From NCBI GenBank assembly GCA_944322175.1, contig CALUOB010000006.1:1-41985 (forward strand): a stretch of 41,985 bases of DNA. Reading direction: 5' to 3'. The position numbers and the translations under genes are program-made. Position 1 is the first letter of the stretch. Every line of letters begins with the position of its first letter. The notes under the pieces were generated by a model. It ran no database searches. It was not told the origin of the DNA and was given only the letters and a program-made list of their open reading frames with translations. Origin of the DNA: an uncultured Coriobacteriaceae bacterium. GTDB taxonomy: Bacteria > Actinomycetota > Coriobacteriia > Coriobacteriales > Coriobacteriaceae. Below are positions 16,778 through 23,752 of this stretch, piece after piece.

Positions 16778-17494
16778 TCACGCGTCATGATCGTCGCCCT
16801 GGATGTCGTTGTCGTTGGAGTCTGCGGCAGACACGTCAACGCTCGAGTCGGTGTTCGTCAAGTCGCGCTCCTCGTCAAGATCGGCTGCAGTCTCTTCGAG
16901 CGTCGACTGTATCGTGCGGCCCGAGAGTCGCTCGCGAATAAAGCGGCGGGCCTGCTCGTCAGGGGCAAATTGCTCCAGGTCGGGCAGATCCTTGGTGGAG
17001 CGGAGCCCGAACTTCTCGAGAAACGCATTTGTCGTGCCGTAGATGATCGCGCCGCCACGCTCGCGGTCACGCCCCAGCTCGCGTACGAGGCCCTTGTCGA
17101 CAAGGGACGAGATGACGCCGTCGGAGTTGACGCCACGGATGCCCTTTACCATCTCGCGCGTCACGGGCTGATGATATGCGATGACCGCAAGCGTCTCGAG
17201 CGCCGCCTGACTCAGCTTCTGAGTATCCCACGAAAGCACCAGCGCCTCGACCTGGTCGTGGTACGCCGGATGCGTAAACAGCCTCCAGCCGCCGGCGACC
17301 TCGCGGAGCTGAATGCCTCGGTTGGCTTCTTCGTACTCGCGTTTAAGCTCGTTGAGAAGAGAGGTAGCCTCGCCGGGGGCGATATCAAGCACCGTGGCTA
17401 ACGCCGACGGGCTGACCGGGTCGCTCGACACCAAGAGAAGCGCCTCGAGCGCTCCCTTGAGCGAGTTCGGTTCGAGTTGTTCAAGTTCAGCCAT
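16778..17494 (-). CDS. scpB: segregation and condensation protein ScpB
   Basis: A 238-residue protein with two winged-helix domains that dimerises and binds ScpA in the SMC condensin complex. Typical segments are KGALEALLLVSSDPVS, the AALETLAVIAYHQPVTR motif (about 108-124), IRGVNSDGVISSLVDKGLV and YGTTNAFLEKFGL. The acidic C-terminal tail (about 200-238) is longer than the core needs and looks disordered. The start is ATG after AAGGG, 16 bases after scpA. Confidence 0.95.
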   Translation of the reverse strand: MAELEQLEPNSLKGALEALLLVSSDPVSPSALATVLDIAPGEATSLLNELKREYEEANRGIQLREVAGGWRLFTHPAYHDQVEALVLSWDTQKLSQAALETLAVIAYHQPVTREMVKGIRGVNSDGVISSLVDKGLVRELGRDRERGGAIIYGTTNAFLEKFGLRSTKDLPDLEQFAPDEQARRFIRERLSGRTIQSTLEETAADLDEERDLTNTDSSVDVSAADSNDNDIQGDDHDA

Positions 17495-17510
17495 AACCGT
17501 CCCTTACCTG

Positions 17511-18320
17511 TTACGCGGTGGTCGGATCGTCGGAGTCGAGAGACGAGCCGACCACAAACGGAGCCGCGCCCTCGACGCGGTCGATGTTGATGGTGCCGAA
17601 GATCTCTGCCTGCGCAAGCGTGAGCGAACCGTGCTTGGCAAGTTCAAGGATGGCGAGAAAGGTAACGACAACCTGCTCTACCGTCGCAGAGCCGTCCAGC
17701 AGCTCGTCAAACGTCACGTGCGGCCGGTTCATGGTAAAACGATCGACCGAAGCCACGGTGAGATCGAGCGGGACCCTGCGCGGGGCCACGTGCTCCGCCT
17801 CGAGCAAAAACGAGTCGCGGCGACTGTCGATGTCGGCGCAGATGACCGCGAGGCCGCGAAGCGTGATCCCGGCAAGGTAGTCGGGCATGATGTTGAGAAA
17901 CTCAGGGTCGGGGCCGGCAACGCGCGGATGCATACGGCTCTCGGCTTCCATGCGGCTGCCCAGAGCAGAAGCTGCGTTGCGAAACTGCTTGTACGCGATG
18001 AGGCGCTGAATAAGCACTTCGCGCAGCTCGTCTCCCGTGAGGTTCGCGAGCTCTTCGTCCTCATCTTCGTCATCGCTCTTCAGAATCGGTTCGTCGGGCA
18101 CGAGCGAAGATGCCTTGATGTCGAGAAGCGTGGATGCCACGAGCAGAAAGTCGCTCGCCACGTCGAGATCGAGCGCCTGAAGACGCTCCACCTCGGCCAA
18201 GTACTGCTCGGCGACCTCGCTGATCGAAATCGAACCGATGTCGACCTTCTGGCGCGAAACGAGCTGCAGCAGGAGGTCGAACGGGCCCGAATAGACCTGC
18301 GTTGAGACGCGGTACGACAC
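17511..18320 (-). CDS. scpA: segregation and condensation protein ScpA
   Basis: A 269-residue kleisin subunit that bridges the two SMC heads. The N-terminal YSGPFDLLLQLV motif (11-22), SEVAEQYL, the SDFLLVASTLLDIKASSLVP helix and a C-terminal winged helix (FLAILELAKHGSLTLAQAEIFG) identify it. The start is GTG with a GGAGGGGAGAAG stretch before it. It heads the scpA-scpB-rluB-phosphatase-cmk-plsC-ispH row. No smc gene is in the window. Confidence 0.95.
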   Translation of the reverse strand: MSYRVSTQVYSGPFDLLLQLVSRQKVDIGSISISEVAEQYLAEVERLQALDLDVASDFLLVASTLLDIKASSLVPDEPILKSDDEDEDEELANLTGDELREVLIQRLIAYKQFRNAASALGSRMEAESRMHPRVAGPDPEFLNIMPDYLAGITLRGLAVICADIDSRRDSFLLEAEHVAPRRVPLDLTVASVDRFTMNRPHVTFDELLDGSATVEQVVVTFLAILELAKHGSLTLAQAEIFGTINIDRVEGAAPFVVGSSLDSDDPTTA

Positions 18321-18365
18321 GTTCTTCTCCCCTCCCGTTGCCTATTGCCAATGCCAACCAGCTAG

Positions 18366-18395
18366 TTTATCGCAACAACACCTGCGTTGGGACAA
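18366..18395 (-). promoter_or_regulatory. candidate promoter of the scpA unit
   Basis: Minus strand TTGTCC (18395-18390), 18-base spacer, GATAAA (18371-18366), about 46 bases before the scpA GTG. Fair match to the main sigma factor; by eye only. Confidence 0.45.
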
Positions 18396-18409
18396 AAGAG
18401 CCGGCTACA

Positions 18410-19102
18410 TCAAAGCCCTAACGCTACCCTGACGAGCAGCTCGTAGAGCGGGTACACCGTCACGTCAAAGTAAAGACCGATAAGATCGATCCCCGTAATA
18501 TACGGAAGCAGGTACAGCACGACAATGAGGATAGGCATCGCGTAGCGCTGGATCTCGTAGTACGTGCTGAGCGCCCGTCCTTTGAGAAACGGCACGAGAA
18601 TGGAGGACCCGTCGAGCGGCGGCAGCGGGATGAGGTTGAAAAACGCCAGCGAAAGATTGACCGATATAAGCGTCAGGCAGAAGTCGAAGATCTCCGATGC
18701 GGGAAACGTCGCACCTACAACGGGAACCGGGCTGTTGAACAGGACGGCGAGAAGCGCCGCACCGAGGCAAGCGAGAACGATGTTGGAGGCAGGTCCCGCC
18801 AGCGCCACAAGGAGCTCGTCGCGCTTGGGATGCTTGAGATTGCGCAGGTTCACGGGCACCGGCTTGGCAAAGGCAAAAACCGGGCCGCCGGCGGCAAGCA
18901 TCAAGAGCGGAAGCAGTACGGTACCGAACGGGTCGATATGATGCAGCGGGTTGAAAGAAACACGCCCGCGCGAACGCGCCGTGCGGTCACCGAGAAGGTA
19001 CGCCACAAGCGCATGCGCCGACTCATGCACGACGATGCCTGCGATAACCGCAAGCGCCTGCATGACGAGGCTCATGATGTAATAGGAGGGATTTACGCTC
19101 AC
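18410..19102 (-). CDS. M50 site-2 protease family protein (YwhC/Rip3-like)
   Basis: A 230-residue integral membrane zinc metalloprotease of the short S2P group without a PDZ domain. The zinc motif is H-E-S-A-H in GIVVHESAHALVAYLLGD, and the third ligand lies in NLIPLPPLDGS. About five to six membrane helices are seen. Substrates of this short group are largely unknown. A GTG start at 19102 is chosen because GAAAGG precedes it; a longer reading back to 19255 would run through the small membrane protein gene. It often stands near scpA in actinobacteria and Firmicutes, as here (90 bases away). Confidence 0.85.
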   Translation of the reverse strand: MSVNPSYYIMSLVMQALAVIAGIVVHESAHALVAYLLGDRTARSRGRVSFNPLHHIDPFGTVLLPLLMLAAGGPVFAFAKPVPVNLRNLKHPKRDELLVALAGPASNIVLACLGAALLAVLFNSPVPVVGATFPASEIFDFCLTLISVNLSLAFFNLIPLPPLDGSSILVPFLKGRALSTYYEIQRYAMPILIVVLYLLPYITGIDLIGLYFDVTVYPLYELLVRVALGL

Positions 19103-19121
19103 GATACGCCTTTCGATCGCG

Positions 19122-19433
19122 TTAGCGACGCAAGCGCGCCGCAATCCGGCAGCAGAGATAATCCAAAACGAACAAAGCCACGGCGCACAGCGCAAAATCG
19201 AGGCGGAACACCCCACCGAAAGGCGTTGCCACAACTCCGTAGCCCGATATGACATCGGGCAGCGCGCGCGTCAGATCCACCACGAAGCTCACGAGATTGA
19301 GCTTTGCCGATATGCCGCTGAAGCACAAAAGCACGGTGAGGGCGCACATGAGAACGGCGAGTATGCGCAGCGCATAGGCAAGCAACTTCAAGGCAACTGC
19401 CGCAGGCTGCGCGGCACGGTTAGGACTGGGCAT
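19122..19433 (-). CDS. small two-helix membrane protein, function unknown
   Basis: A 103-residue protein that I do not recognise. It has two hydrophobic segments (about 14-39 and 78-97), joined by a mildly polar loop of about 38 residues, and a basic C-terminus (RIAARLRR) that predicts a cytoplasmic tail. A good ribosome site (GGAGGT, six bases before ATG) lies in the end of the ABC-F gene, which it overlaps by 14 bases, and the M50 protease gene starts 19 bases later. The overlap and ribosome site support a real gene; its job is unknown. Confidence 0.65.
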   Translation of the reverse strand: MPSPNRAAQPAAVALKLLAYALRILAVLMCALTVLLCFSGISAKLNLVSFVVDLTRALPDVISGYGVVATPFGGVFRLDFALCAVALFVLDYLCCRIAARLRR

Positions 19434-21417
19434 CGGCCACCTCCTGTTCGATCTCCTCCGAAAGCGAGAGCCATTCCTCCTCGATCGCAGGGATCTTCTT
19501 CTTAAGCGCCGTGTACTCCTTCATCGCGGCGTCAAACTTGTCGGGCTGCGCATAGAGCTCTTCGGAAGCCATGAGCGCCATGAGCTCGTCGTAGCGCGCC
19601 TGAGAGACCTCGAGCGAGGATTCAAGGTCTTTAAGGCGCTGACGGCGCTTCTTGAGGCGCTTGTTGAGCTCGGCGCGCGCTTGGGCTTCGGCACGGCGCT
19701 GCTCCTTGGTCTTCTTCTCGCGCGGCGCCGCCGCAGGAGCTGAGACGCGCTCCTGTCGAGCCGGCGTAGGGGCGGAAGCGGCTGCGTCTGCGGCGCGCTG
19801 CGCGAGATCCTCGCGCTTCCAGAGGTAGTAATCGTAGTCACCGTCGATCACGGTCATGCGTCCGTCGCGAATATCGATCACGCGGTTGGCCACGGCGCGC
19901 ACCAGGTGCTCGTCATGGCTGATGAGCACGATCGTGCCCGGGAAGTTCTTAAGGGCGTTCTCGAGCATGTCGACAGAGTCGATGTCGAGATGGTTCGTGG
20001 GCTCGTCAAGGCAAAGAAGAGCCTCGGGACTCACGAGCATCTTCGCAAGCGCCAAGCGCGCTCGTTCTCCGCCTGAGAGAACACCGACACGCTTCTCGAT
20101 ATCGTCACCCGAGAAGAGGAACGCGCCGAGCAGGCTGCGCTCCTGGGGGGTCGTCCAGCCCGGCGCCACCGAGTCGATCTCCTGGAGTACCGTTCGGCTT
20201 TCGTTAAGGCCCTCAAGCTGATGCTGCGCATAGTAGGCAACGCCGACGTTTACGCCGAGTTCGCGCGATCCGCGCGTGGGCTTCTCGATACCGGCAAGCA
20301 TCTTCATGAGCGTCGACTTGCCCGCGCCGTTGGGACCGACGAGGGCAACGTGGTCGCCGCGATACAGGGTCAGATCGATGCCGTCGTATACAGCCTTGCT
20401 GCCGTATGCCTTGGCCACGCCTTCGAGCTTAACGACCATGTCACCCGAACGCGGAGGCTCGGGAAACTTGAAGTCCACGTGCTTATGGCCTTCGGGCAAA
20501 ATGACAAGCTCGCTCTTGATCTGCTCGATACGCCGCATGCGCTCCTGGGCCTGAGCGGCCTTGGTCGGCTTATAGCGGAACTTGTCGACAAACACCTGCA
20601 TGTGAGCGATCTCGCGCTCCTGAGCAGCACGTTTGGCGCGCATCTGCTCCAGATTGTCCTCGCGCTGCTTGAGGTAAGAGCTGTAGTTGCCCGTGTACAC
20701 CGTAATGCGACGGTTCTCGAGAGCGGCGACGTGGTCGACGCACGCATCCATAAACGCGCGGTCGTGGCTGACGAGAAGCACGGCCCCCTCGTACGAGGCT
20801 ATGAATCCGCGAAGCCACTGCACGCTTTCGAGGTCGAGGTGGTTCGTAGGCTCGTCGAGCAGCAGCAGGTCGGGGCGACGCAGGAAAAGCTTGGCGAGCG
20901 CAATGCGCATCTGCCACCCGCCCGAGAACTCTCGGCAGGGTTTGTTGAATTCGCTGACCGGAAAACCGAGGCCGGCGAGGATCTGCCGTGCGCTGCTTTC
21001 GAGCTCATAACCCCCGAGGCGTTCAAAACGGTCCTGTACCTGTCCGTACTCCTTTAGAAGCTGGTCGGGGGCATTGCCGTTCTCGCCTGCCTCGGCTATG
21101 GCGAGCTGCAGCTCCTCGGCGCGCTTGCCAAGATCCTGAATCTCGTGCGCCGAGTGCATGACCTCGTCGATAACCGATACGTCGGAGGCGAGTTTAGCCT
21201 CTTGCTCGAGGTAGCCGACCTTAACGTCCTTTGCATACGTTACGGTTCCGTTGTCAGCGGATTCAAGCCCCATGATGATCTTAAGCAATGTGGTCTTGCC
21301 CGCTCCGTTGGGCCCCACCAGGGCGTAACGCTCCCCTGCGTTCACTTGAAGGGTCGCAGCAGAAAAGAGCGTTCGCGCGCCGAAGCTCTTTTCGATCTTG
21401 TCTACCTGAAGGATCAT
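19420..21417 (-). CDS. ABC-F family ATPase
   Basis: A 665-residue soluble protein with two ABC domains and no membrane part. Walker A motifs are GPNGAGKTT (35-43) and a second GPNGAGKST (about 355); signatures FSGGWQMR and [13 protein letters not shown], and two LDEPTNHLD Walker B stretches. The linker between domains is rich in R, K and Q, as in ribosome E-site factors. After residue about 540 comes an A/P-rich segment and a long charged coiled coil, as in YdiF- or Uup-type members. ABC-F proteins act on stalled ribosomes or give antibiotic resistance; nothing here marks it as a resistance type. The start at 21417 follows a GAGG stretch. Confidence 0.92.
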   Translation of the reverse strand: MILQVDKIEKSFGARTLFSAATLQVNAGERYALVGPNGAGKTTLLKIIMGLESADNGTVTYAKDVKVGYLEQEAKLASDVSVIDEVMHSAHEIQDLGKRAEELQLAIAEAGENGNAPDQLLKEYGQVQDRFERLGGYELESSARQILAGLGFPVSEFNKPCREFSGGWQMRIALAKLFLRRPDLLLLDEPTNHLDLESVQWLRGFIASYEGAVLLVSHDRAFMDACVDHVAALENRRITVYTGNYSSYLKQREDNLEQMRAKRAAQEREIAHMQVFVDKFRYKPTKAAQAQERMRRIEQIKSELVILPEGHKHVDFKFPEPPRSGDMVVKLEGVAKAYGSKAVYDGIDLTLYRGDHVALVGPNGAGKSTLMKMLAGIEKPTRGSRELGVNVGVAYYAQHQLEGLNESRTVLQEIDSVAPGWTTPQERSLLGAFLFSGDDIEKRVGVLSGGERARLALAKMLVSPEALLCLDEPTNHLDIDSVDMLENALKNFPGTIVLISHDEHLVRAVANRVIDIRDGRMTVIDGDYDYYLWKREDLAQRAADAAASAPTPARQERVSAPAAAPREKKTKEQRRAEAQARAELNKRLKKRRQRLKDLESSLEVSQARYDELMALMASEELYAQPDKFDAAMKEYTALKKKIPAIEEEWLSLSEEIEQEVADAQS

Positions 21418-21491
21418 GACGCCTCGCTTGCACACGTAAAGAAGGTCGGGATAGAACAGAGCCTACGACGAAGACGCAGGTCCCTTGGTAT

Positions 21492-21519
21492 AAAAAAAGG
21501 CCCCACAAAGTGGGACCTT
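21492..21519 (-). terminator. terminator of tRNA-Val
   Basis: Minus strand: an 8-bp stem GGTCCCAC/GTGGGGCC with a TTT loop, then seven T. It follows the tRNA CCA end by about ten bases. Confidence 0.88.
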
Positions 21520-21528
21520 AACAATCGA

Positions 21529-21603
21529 TGGTGGGCGTTGCTGGATTTGAACCAGCGACCCCTTCCGTGTGAAGGAAGTGCTCTACCCCTGAGCCAAACG
21601 CCC
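21529..21603 (-). tRNA. tRNA-Val (anticodon CAC)
   Basis: Cloverleaf on the minus strand: acceptor GGGCGTT/AACGCCC, D arm with GGGGTAGA, anticodon stem CTTCC/GGAAG and loop TTCACAC (anticodon CAC), T arm GCTGGTTCAAATCCAGC, discriminator A and encoded CCA. It reads GTG valine codons. Confidence 0.97.
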
Positions 21604-21623
21604 GTGCTTTCGCAGCGAAGAAG

Positions 21624-21652
21624 ATAATAGCAGACTTATACCGCACAGCCAA
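21624..21652 (-). promoter_or_regulatory. promoter of tRNA-Val
   Basis: Minus strand TTGGCT (21652-21647), exactly 17 bases, then TATTAT (21629-21624) with an upstream TGC, giving an extended -10. Transcription would start a few bases before the tRNA. Confidence 0.75.
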
Positions 21653-21662
21653 GAGTATTTTC

Positions 21663-22244
21663 CTATTTGCGTGAAGAAGATGAGGAGGCAGCGAGCGTCC
21701 CCTCTTGAATGGCGCGCTGAAGCTTGCGTTCGGTCGCGATGCGCTTGCCATAGACCGTCTTGGGAAGATCGCTCTTGTCCACCGCCTCTCCGGCGGCAAA
21801 GTCTTCGCGAATCTGCGAGGCAAGCCAAAACAGCATGCCGGAGATCACGAGACTGTAGAAGCTCGAGATGAAGTCGGGGAATTGCCTGAAATAGCAGTCG
21901 GAGACGATGCCCAGCACGTTGATTACCACGAGAACGAGCGCAACGATGCGGAAGCGACGAGCGTATCGCGGATGTACGGCGGCATAGTAGGCGAACCATG
22001 CCACGAAGAAATTGCACGCCGCCGAAACGCCGAGCAAGGCGAGATCGGTGATGCGGAGAACGGAGTCTCCGGCCGTAGCGCCCACGATCCCGAGGGGGTC
22101 AAAACCGAAGAGCAACGCAAGGAGAACGAGCACGATGTTGCTTCCGTAGCGAATGGCGCACCACGCGAGATACAGCACGCCCATGAAGCGCAGCACGCGC
22201 TGCGGCCCGGTATATACCCGCGGGACGGAACTCTCTGGCTGCAT
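21663..22244 (-). CDS. four-helix membrane protein, function unknown
   Basis: A 193-residue protein that I do not recognise. Four hydrophobic segments are seen (about 19-47, 66-88, 99-118 and 125-143), followed by a charged cytoplasmic-looking tail of 50 residues that ends in a run of six serines, then R-K. No signal peptide, cysteine pair or catalytic motif stands out. The start at 22244 is chosen because GGAGGT is seven bases before it; a GTG six bases earlier would be too close to that site. It has its own likely promoter and stands alone between tRNA genes. Confidence 0.7.
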   Translation of the reverse strand: MQPESSVPRVYTGPQRVLRFMGVLYLAWCAIRYGSNIVLVLLALLFGFDPLGIVGATAGDSVLRITDLALLGVSAACNFFVAWFAYYAAVHPRYARRFRIVALVLVVINVLGIVSDCYFRQFPDFISSFYSLVISGMLFWLASQIREDFAAGEAVDKSDLPKTVYGKRIATERKLQRAIQEGTLAASSSSSRK

Positions 22245-22271
22245 CGGCACAACCTCCCCTCACTGTCCCAA

Positions 22272-22280
22272 ATTGTAGCA
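22272..22280 (-). promoter_or_regulatory. extended -10 promoter of the four-helix membrane protein gene
   Basis: Minus strand TGCTACAAT (22280-22272), 28 bases before the ATG and just past the terminator of the upstream tRNA. No clear -35 hexamer. Confidence 0.5.
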
Positions 22281-22300
22281 TCAAGCGATACGGCGCCCGT

Positions 22301-22333
22301 AAAAAGCAAAAAGCCGGGACCTACAGTCCCGGC
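22301..22333 (-). terminator. terminator of the CAT-anticodon tRNA
   Basis: Minus strand: perfect 8-bp stem GCCGGGAC/GTCCCGGC with a five-base loop, then TTTTTGCTTTTT. A strong intrinsic terminator. Confidence 0.9.
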
Positions 22334-22344
22334 TCCTCGATTCT

Positions 22345-22420
22345 TGGTGGGCCCTGCCGGACTCGAACCAGCAACCCAGGGATTATGAGTCCCCTGCGCT
22401 AACCATTGCGCCAAGAGCCC
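22345..22420 (-). tRNA. tRNA with CAT anticodon (Ile2 or elongator Met)
   Basis: Cloverleaf on the minus strand: acceptor GGGCTCT/AGGGCCC, D stem GCGC/GCGC, anticodon stem GGGGA/TCCCT with loop CTCATAA (anticodon CAT), T arm GCTGGTTCGAGTCCGGC, A73 and encoded CCA. It is not the initiator: the first acceptor pair is G-C and the stem lacks three G-C pairs next to the loop. The anticodon arm and the following TTGCTGG resemble E. coli ileX, so it may be tRNA-Ile2, whose C34 becomes lysidine; elongator tRNA-Met is the alternative. Confidence 0.93.
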
Positions 22421-22425
22421 AGTAG

Positions 22426-22456
22426 CAAAATGGCCCACAAGCAAAGCCTGTGAGCC
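22426..22456 (-). terminator. hairpin between tRNA-Ala and the CAT-anticodon tRNA
   Basis: Minus strand: stem GGCTCACA/TGTGGGCC (one U-G pair), then ATTTT. It looks like a weak terminator of tRNA-Ala, but the next tRNA begins only about ten bases later with no room for its own promoter, so it may instead be partly read through or act as a processing site. Confidence 0.6.
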
Positions 22457-22466
22457 ATTGAGTTTC

Positions 22467-22542
22467 TGGTGGAGACAGCGGGGCTCGAACCCGCGACCTC
22501 ATGACTGCCAGTCATGCGCTCTCCCAGCTGAGCTATGCCCCC
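22467..22542 (-). tRNA. tRNA-Ala (anticodon GGC)
   Basis: Cloverleaf on the minus strand: acceptor GGGGGCA/TGTCTCC, anticodon stem CATGA/TCATG with loop CTGGCAG (anticodon GGC), T arm GCGGGTTCGAGCCCCGC, A73 and encoded CCA. The third acceptor pair is G3-U70, the identity mark of alanine tRNAs. Confidence 0.97.
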
Positions 22543-22573
22543 GGATCGCAACCGCACGTGCGGTGCGAGGAAT

Positions 22574-22602
22574 AATATACGGGAACCTCCGAGCGAATGC
22601 AA
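22574..22602 (-). promoter_or_regulatory. promoter of tRNA-Ala
   Basis: Minus strand TTGCAT (22602-22597), 17-base spacer, TATATT (22579-22574), about 32 bases before tRNA-Ala. A good match to the main sigma factor; it probably also serves the next tRNA. Confidence 0.75.
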
Positions 22603-22635
22603 GCACTTTTTCCAAAAAAGTTTTGAGTCGCCGCT

Positions 22636-23664
22636 CTAGCGCCTAAACCCCTCGTAAAGCATGCCCCGCTCAATGTCGGCGATCGTCTTGGCACCGCACA
22701 TTTCCATGACATCCTTGAGCTCGTCTACGAGCTGGTCAAAGTATCCCTTGACCCCCTCGGTGCCCGCTCCGTAAACCGTGACCACAAACGGACGGCAGAC
22801 GAGTACGGCATCGGCGCCGAGCGCCAAGGCACGGAACACGTCGAGACCGCTCCGCAGGCCCCCGTCAACCAGGACGCACACATCGTCAGGAACCGAAGCA
22901 GCAATAGAGGGCAGCACGTTTGCGGTGGGCGGCGTGCCGTCCAGCACGCGCCCGCCATGGTTTGAGACCACGATGCCGGCAGCCCCTGCCCGAACGGCCT
23001 TCTCCGCTGCCGACGGTGTCATGACGCCCTTTACGATGAAGGGCAAAGGACATGATGCGATGATTTCGGCCAGAGCTTGCTCGGACTTTGGCCCTGCGGG
23101 TGGTACGACGCCCTTCAAAAAGGGAAGGCCCGCAGAGTCGACGTCCATGGCCACGGCAGTCACACCGGCATCTGCCGCAAGCGCGAGCTTCTCGTCAACA
23201 ACGTCGCGGGACCACGGCTTGCAAACGGCCACGCCTGCCCCGTTTAGAGCCTTAAGGTCATCGCACGCATGGCGGTATATCCCGGGATCCACGCCGTCAC
23301 CCGTCCAAGCGATAGTCCCCGCTTCCACTGCTCCTGCTGTGATGTGATCGTTATAGGCATCCATTGTGAGCGCGGTGCCGTAATGACGCTGAACGTCTCC
23401 GACAGGAGCAACCATGATGGGAGCCTTGAGCTCACGTCCGAAGAACGAGAACGTTGTGTCAGCCTCAAACGGCTCATGAAAGGTGTCCATGTTCACCGAT
23501 ATGCTCTGCCAGGCGGCGTAGTTTGCTATAGCGACCGTTCCCGAGCCTTTGGCCCCCGGTCCCGGAATGGCGCCCCGGCATCCTTTGCCGTCGCATACCG
23601 CACATGCCTTGCAGTGCGGCCCCATGTGTCCGCGCGCTTTGAGCGCGCTTTCGGCATAGTTCAT
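22636..23664 (-). CDS. alpha-hydroxy-acid oxidizing protein, FMN-dependent
   Basis: A 342-residue TIM-barrel enzyme of the lactate/glycolate oxidase family, expected to oxidise a 2-hydroxy acid with FMN. The catalytic stretch VVSNHGGRVLDGTPPT carries the base histidine and the substrate-binding arginine; the lysine of FIVKGVMTP and the DGGLRSG phosphate site of FMN are present. The N-terminus holds C18, C21, C24 and C29, spaced like an iron-sulfur or zinc site, which classical oxidases lack. The start at 23664 follows AGGAGGG by six bases; a longer reading to 24024 would run antisense-free but through the proS terminator and is not credible. It stands alone between proS and the tRNAs; the true electron acceptor in an anaerobe is unknown. 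Confidence 0.87.
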   Translation of the reverse strand: MNYAESALKARGHMGPHCKACAVCDGKGCRGAIPGPGAKGSGTVAIANYAAWQSISVNMDTFHEPFEADTTFSFFGRELKAPIMVAPVGDVQRHYGTALTMDAYNDHITAGAVEAGTIAWTGDGVDPGIYRHACDDLKALNGAGVAVCKPWSRDVVDEKLALAADAGVTAVAMDVDSAGLPFLKGVVPPAGPKSEQALAEIIASCPLPFIVKGVMTPSAAEKAVRAGAAGIVVSNHGGRVLDGTPPTANVLPSIAASVPDDVCVLVDGGLRSGLDVFRALALGADAVLVCRPFVVTVYGAGTEGVKGYFDQLVDELKDVMEMCGAKTIADIERGMLYEGFRR

Positions 23665-23702
23665 CACATGCCCTCCTATACCGTATCGAGAAGAACGTCT
23701 GC

Positions 23703-23735
23703 TAAAGAAAGGGCCGCGCCAAGATGGCGCGGCCC
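23703..23735 (-). terminator. terminator of proS
   Basis: Minus strand: perfect 10-bp stem GGGCCGCGCC/GGCGCGGCCC with a five-base loop, then TTTCTTT. It lies 17 bases past the proS stop and ends the pyrH-proS row. Confidence 0.9.
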
Positions 23736-23752
23736 AAAGCAGCGAACGTGCG

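Noticed and set aside
21145-21627. Plus-strand reading frame ending in a DLNQRPLPCEGSALPLSQ-like peptide
   Set aside because: The peptide is the translation of the antisense of tRNA-Val, a well-known false gene; the frame also lies opposite the ABC-F gene.
22399-22646. Reading frames over tRNA-Ala on both strands (GGIAQLGERMTGSHEVAGSSPA and RGSNPRPHDCQSCALP types)
   Set aside because: Both are classic tRNA translation artefacts and have no ribosome site.
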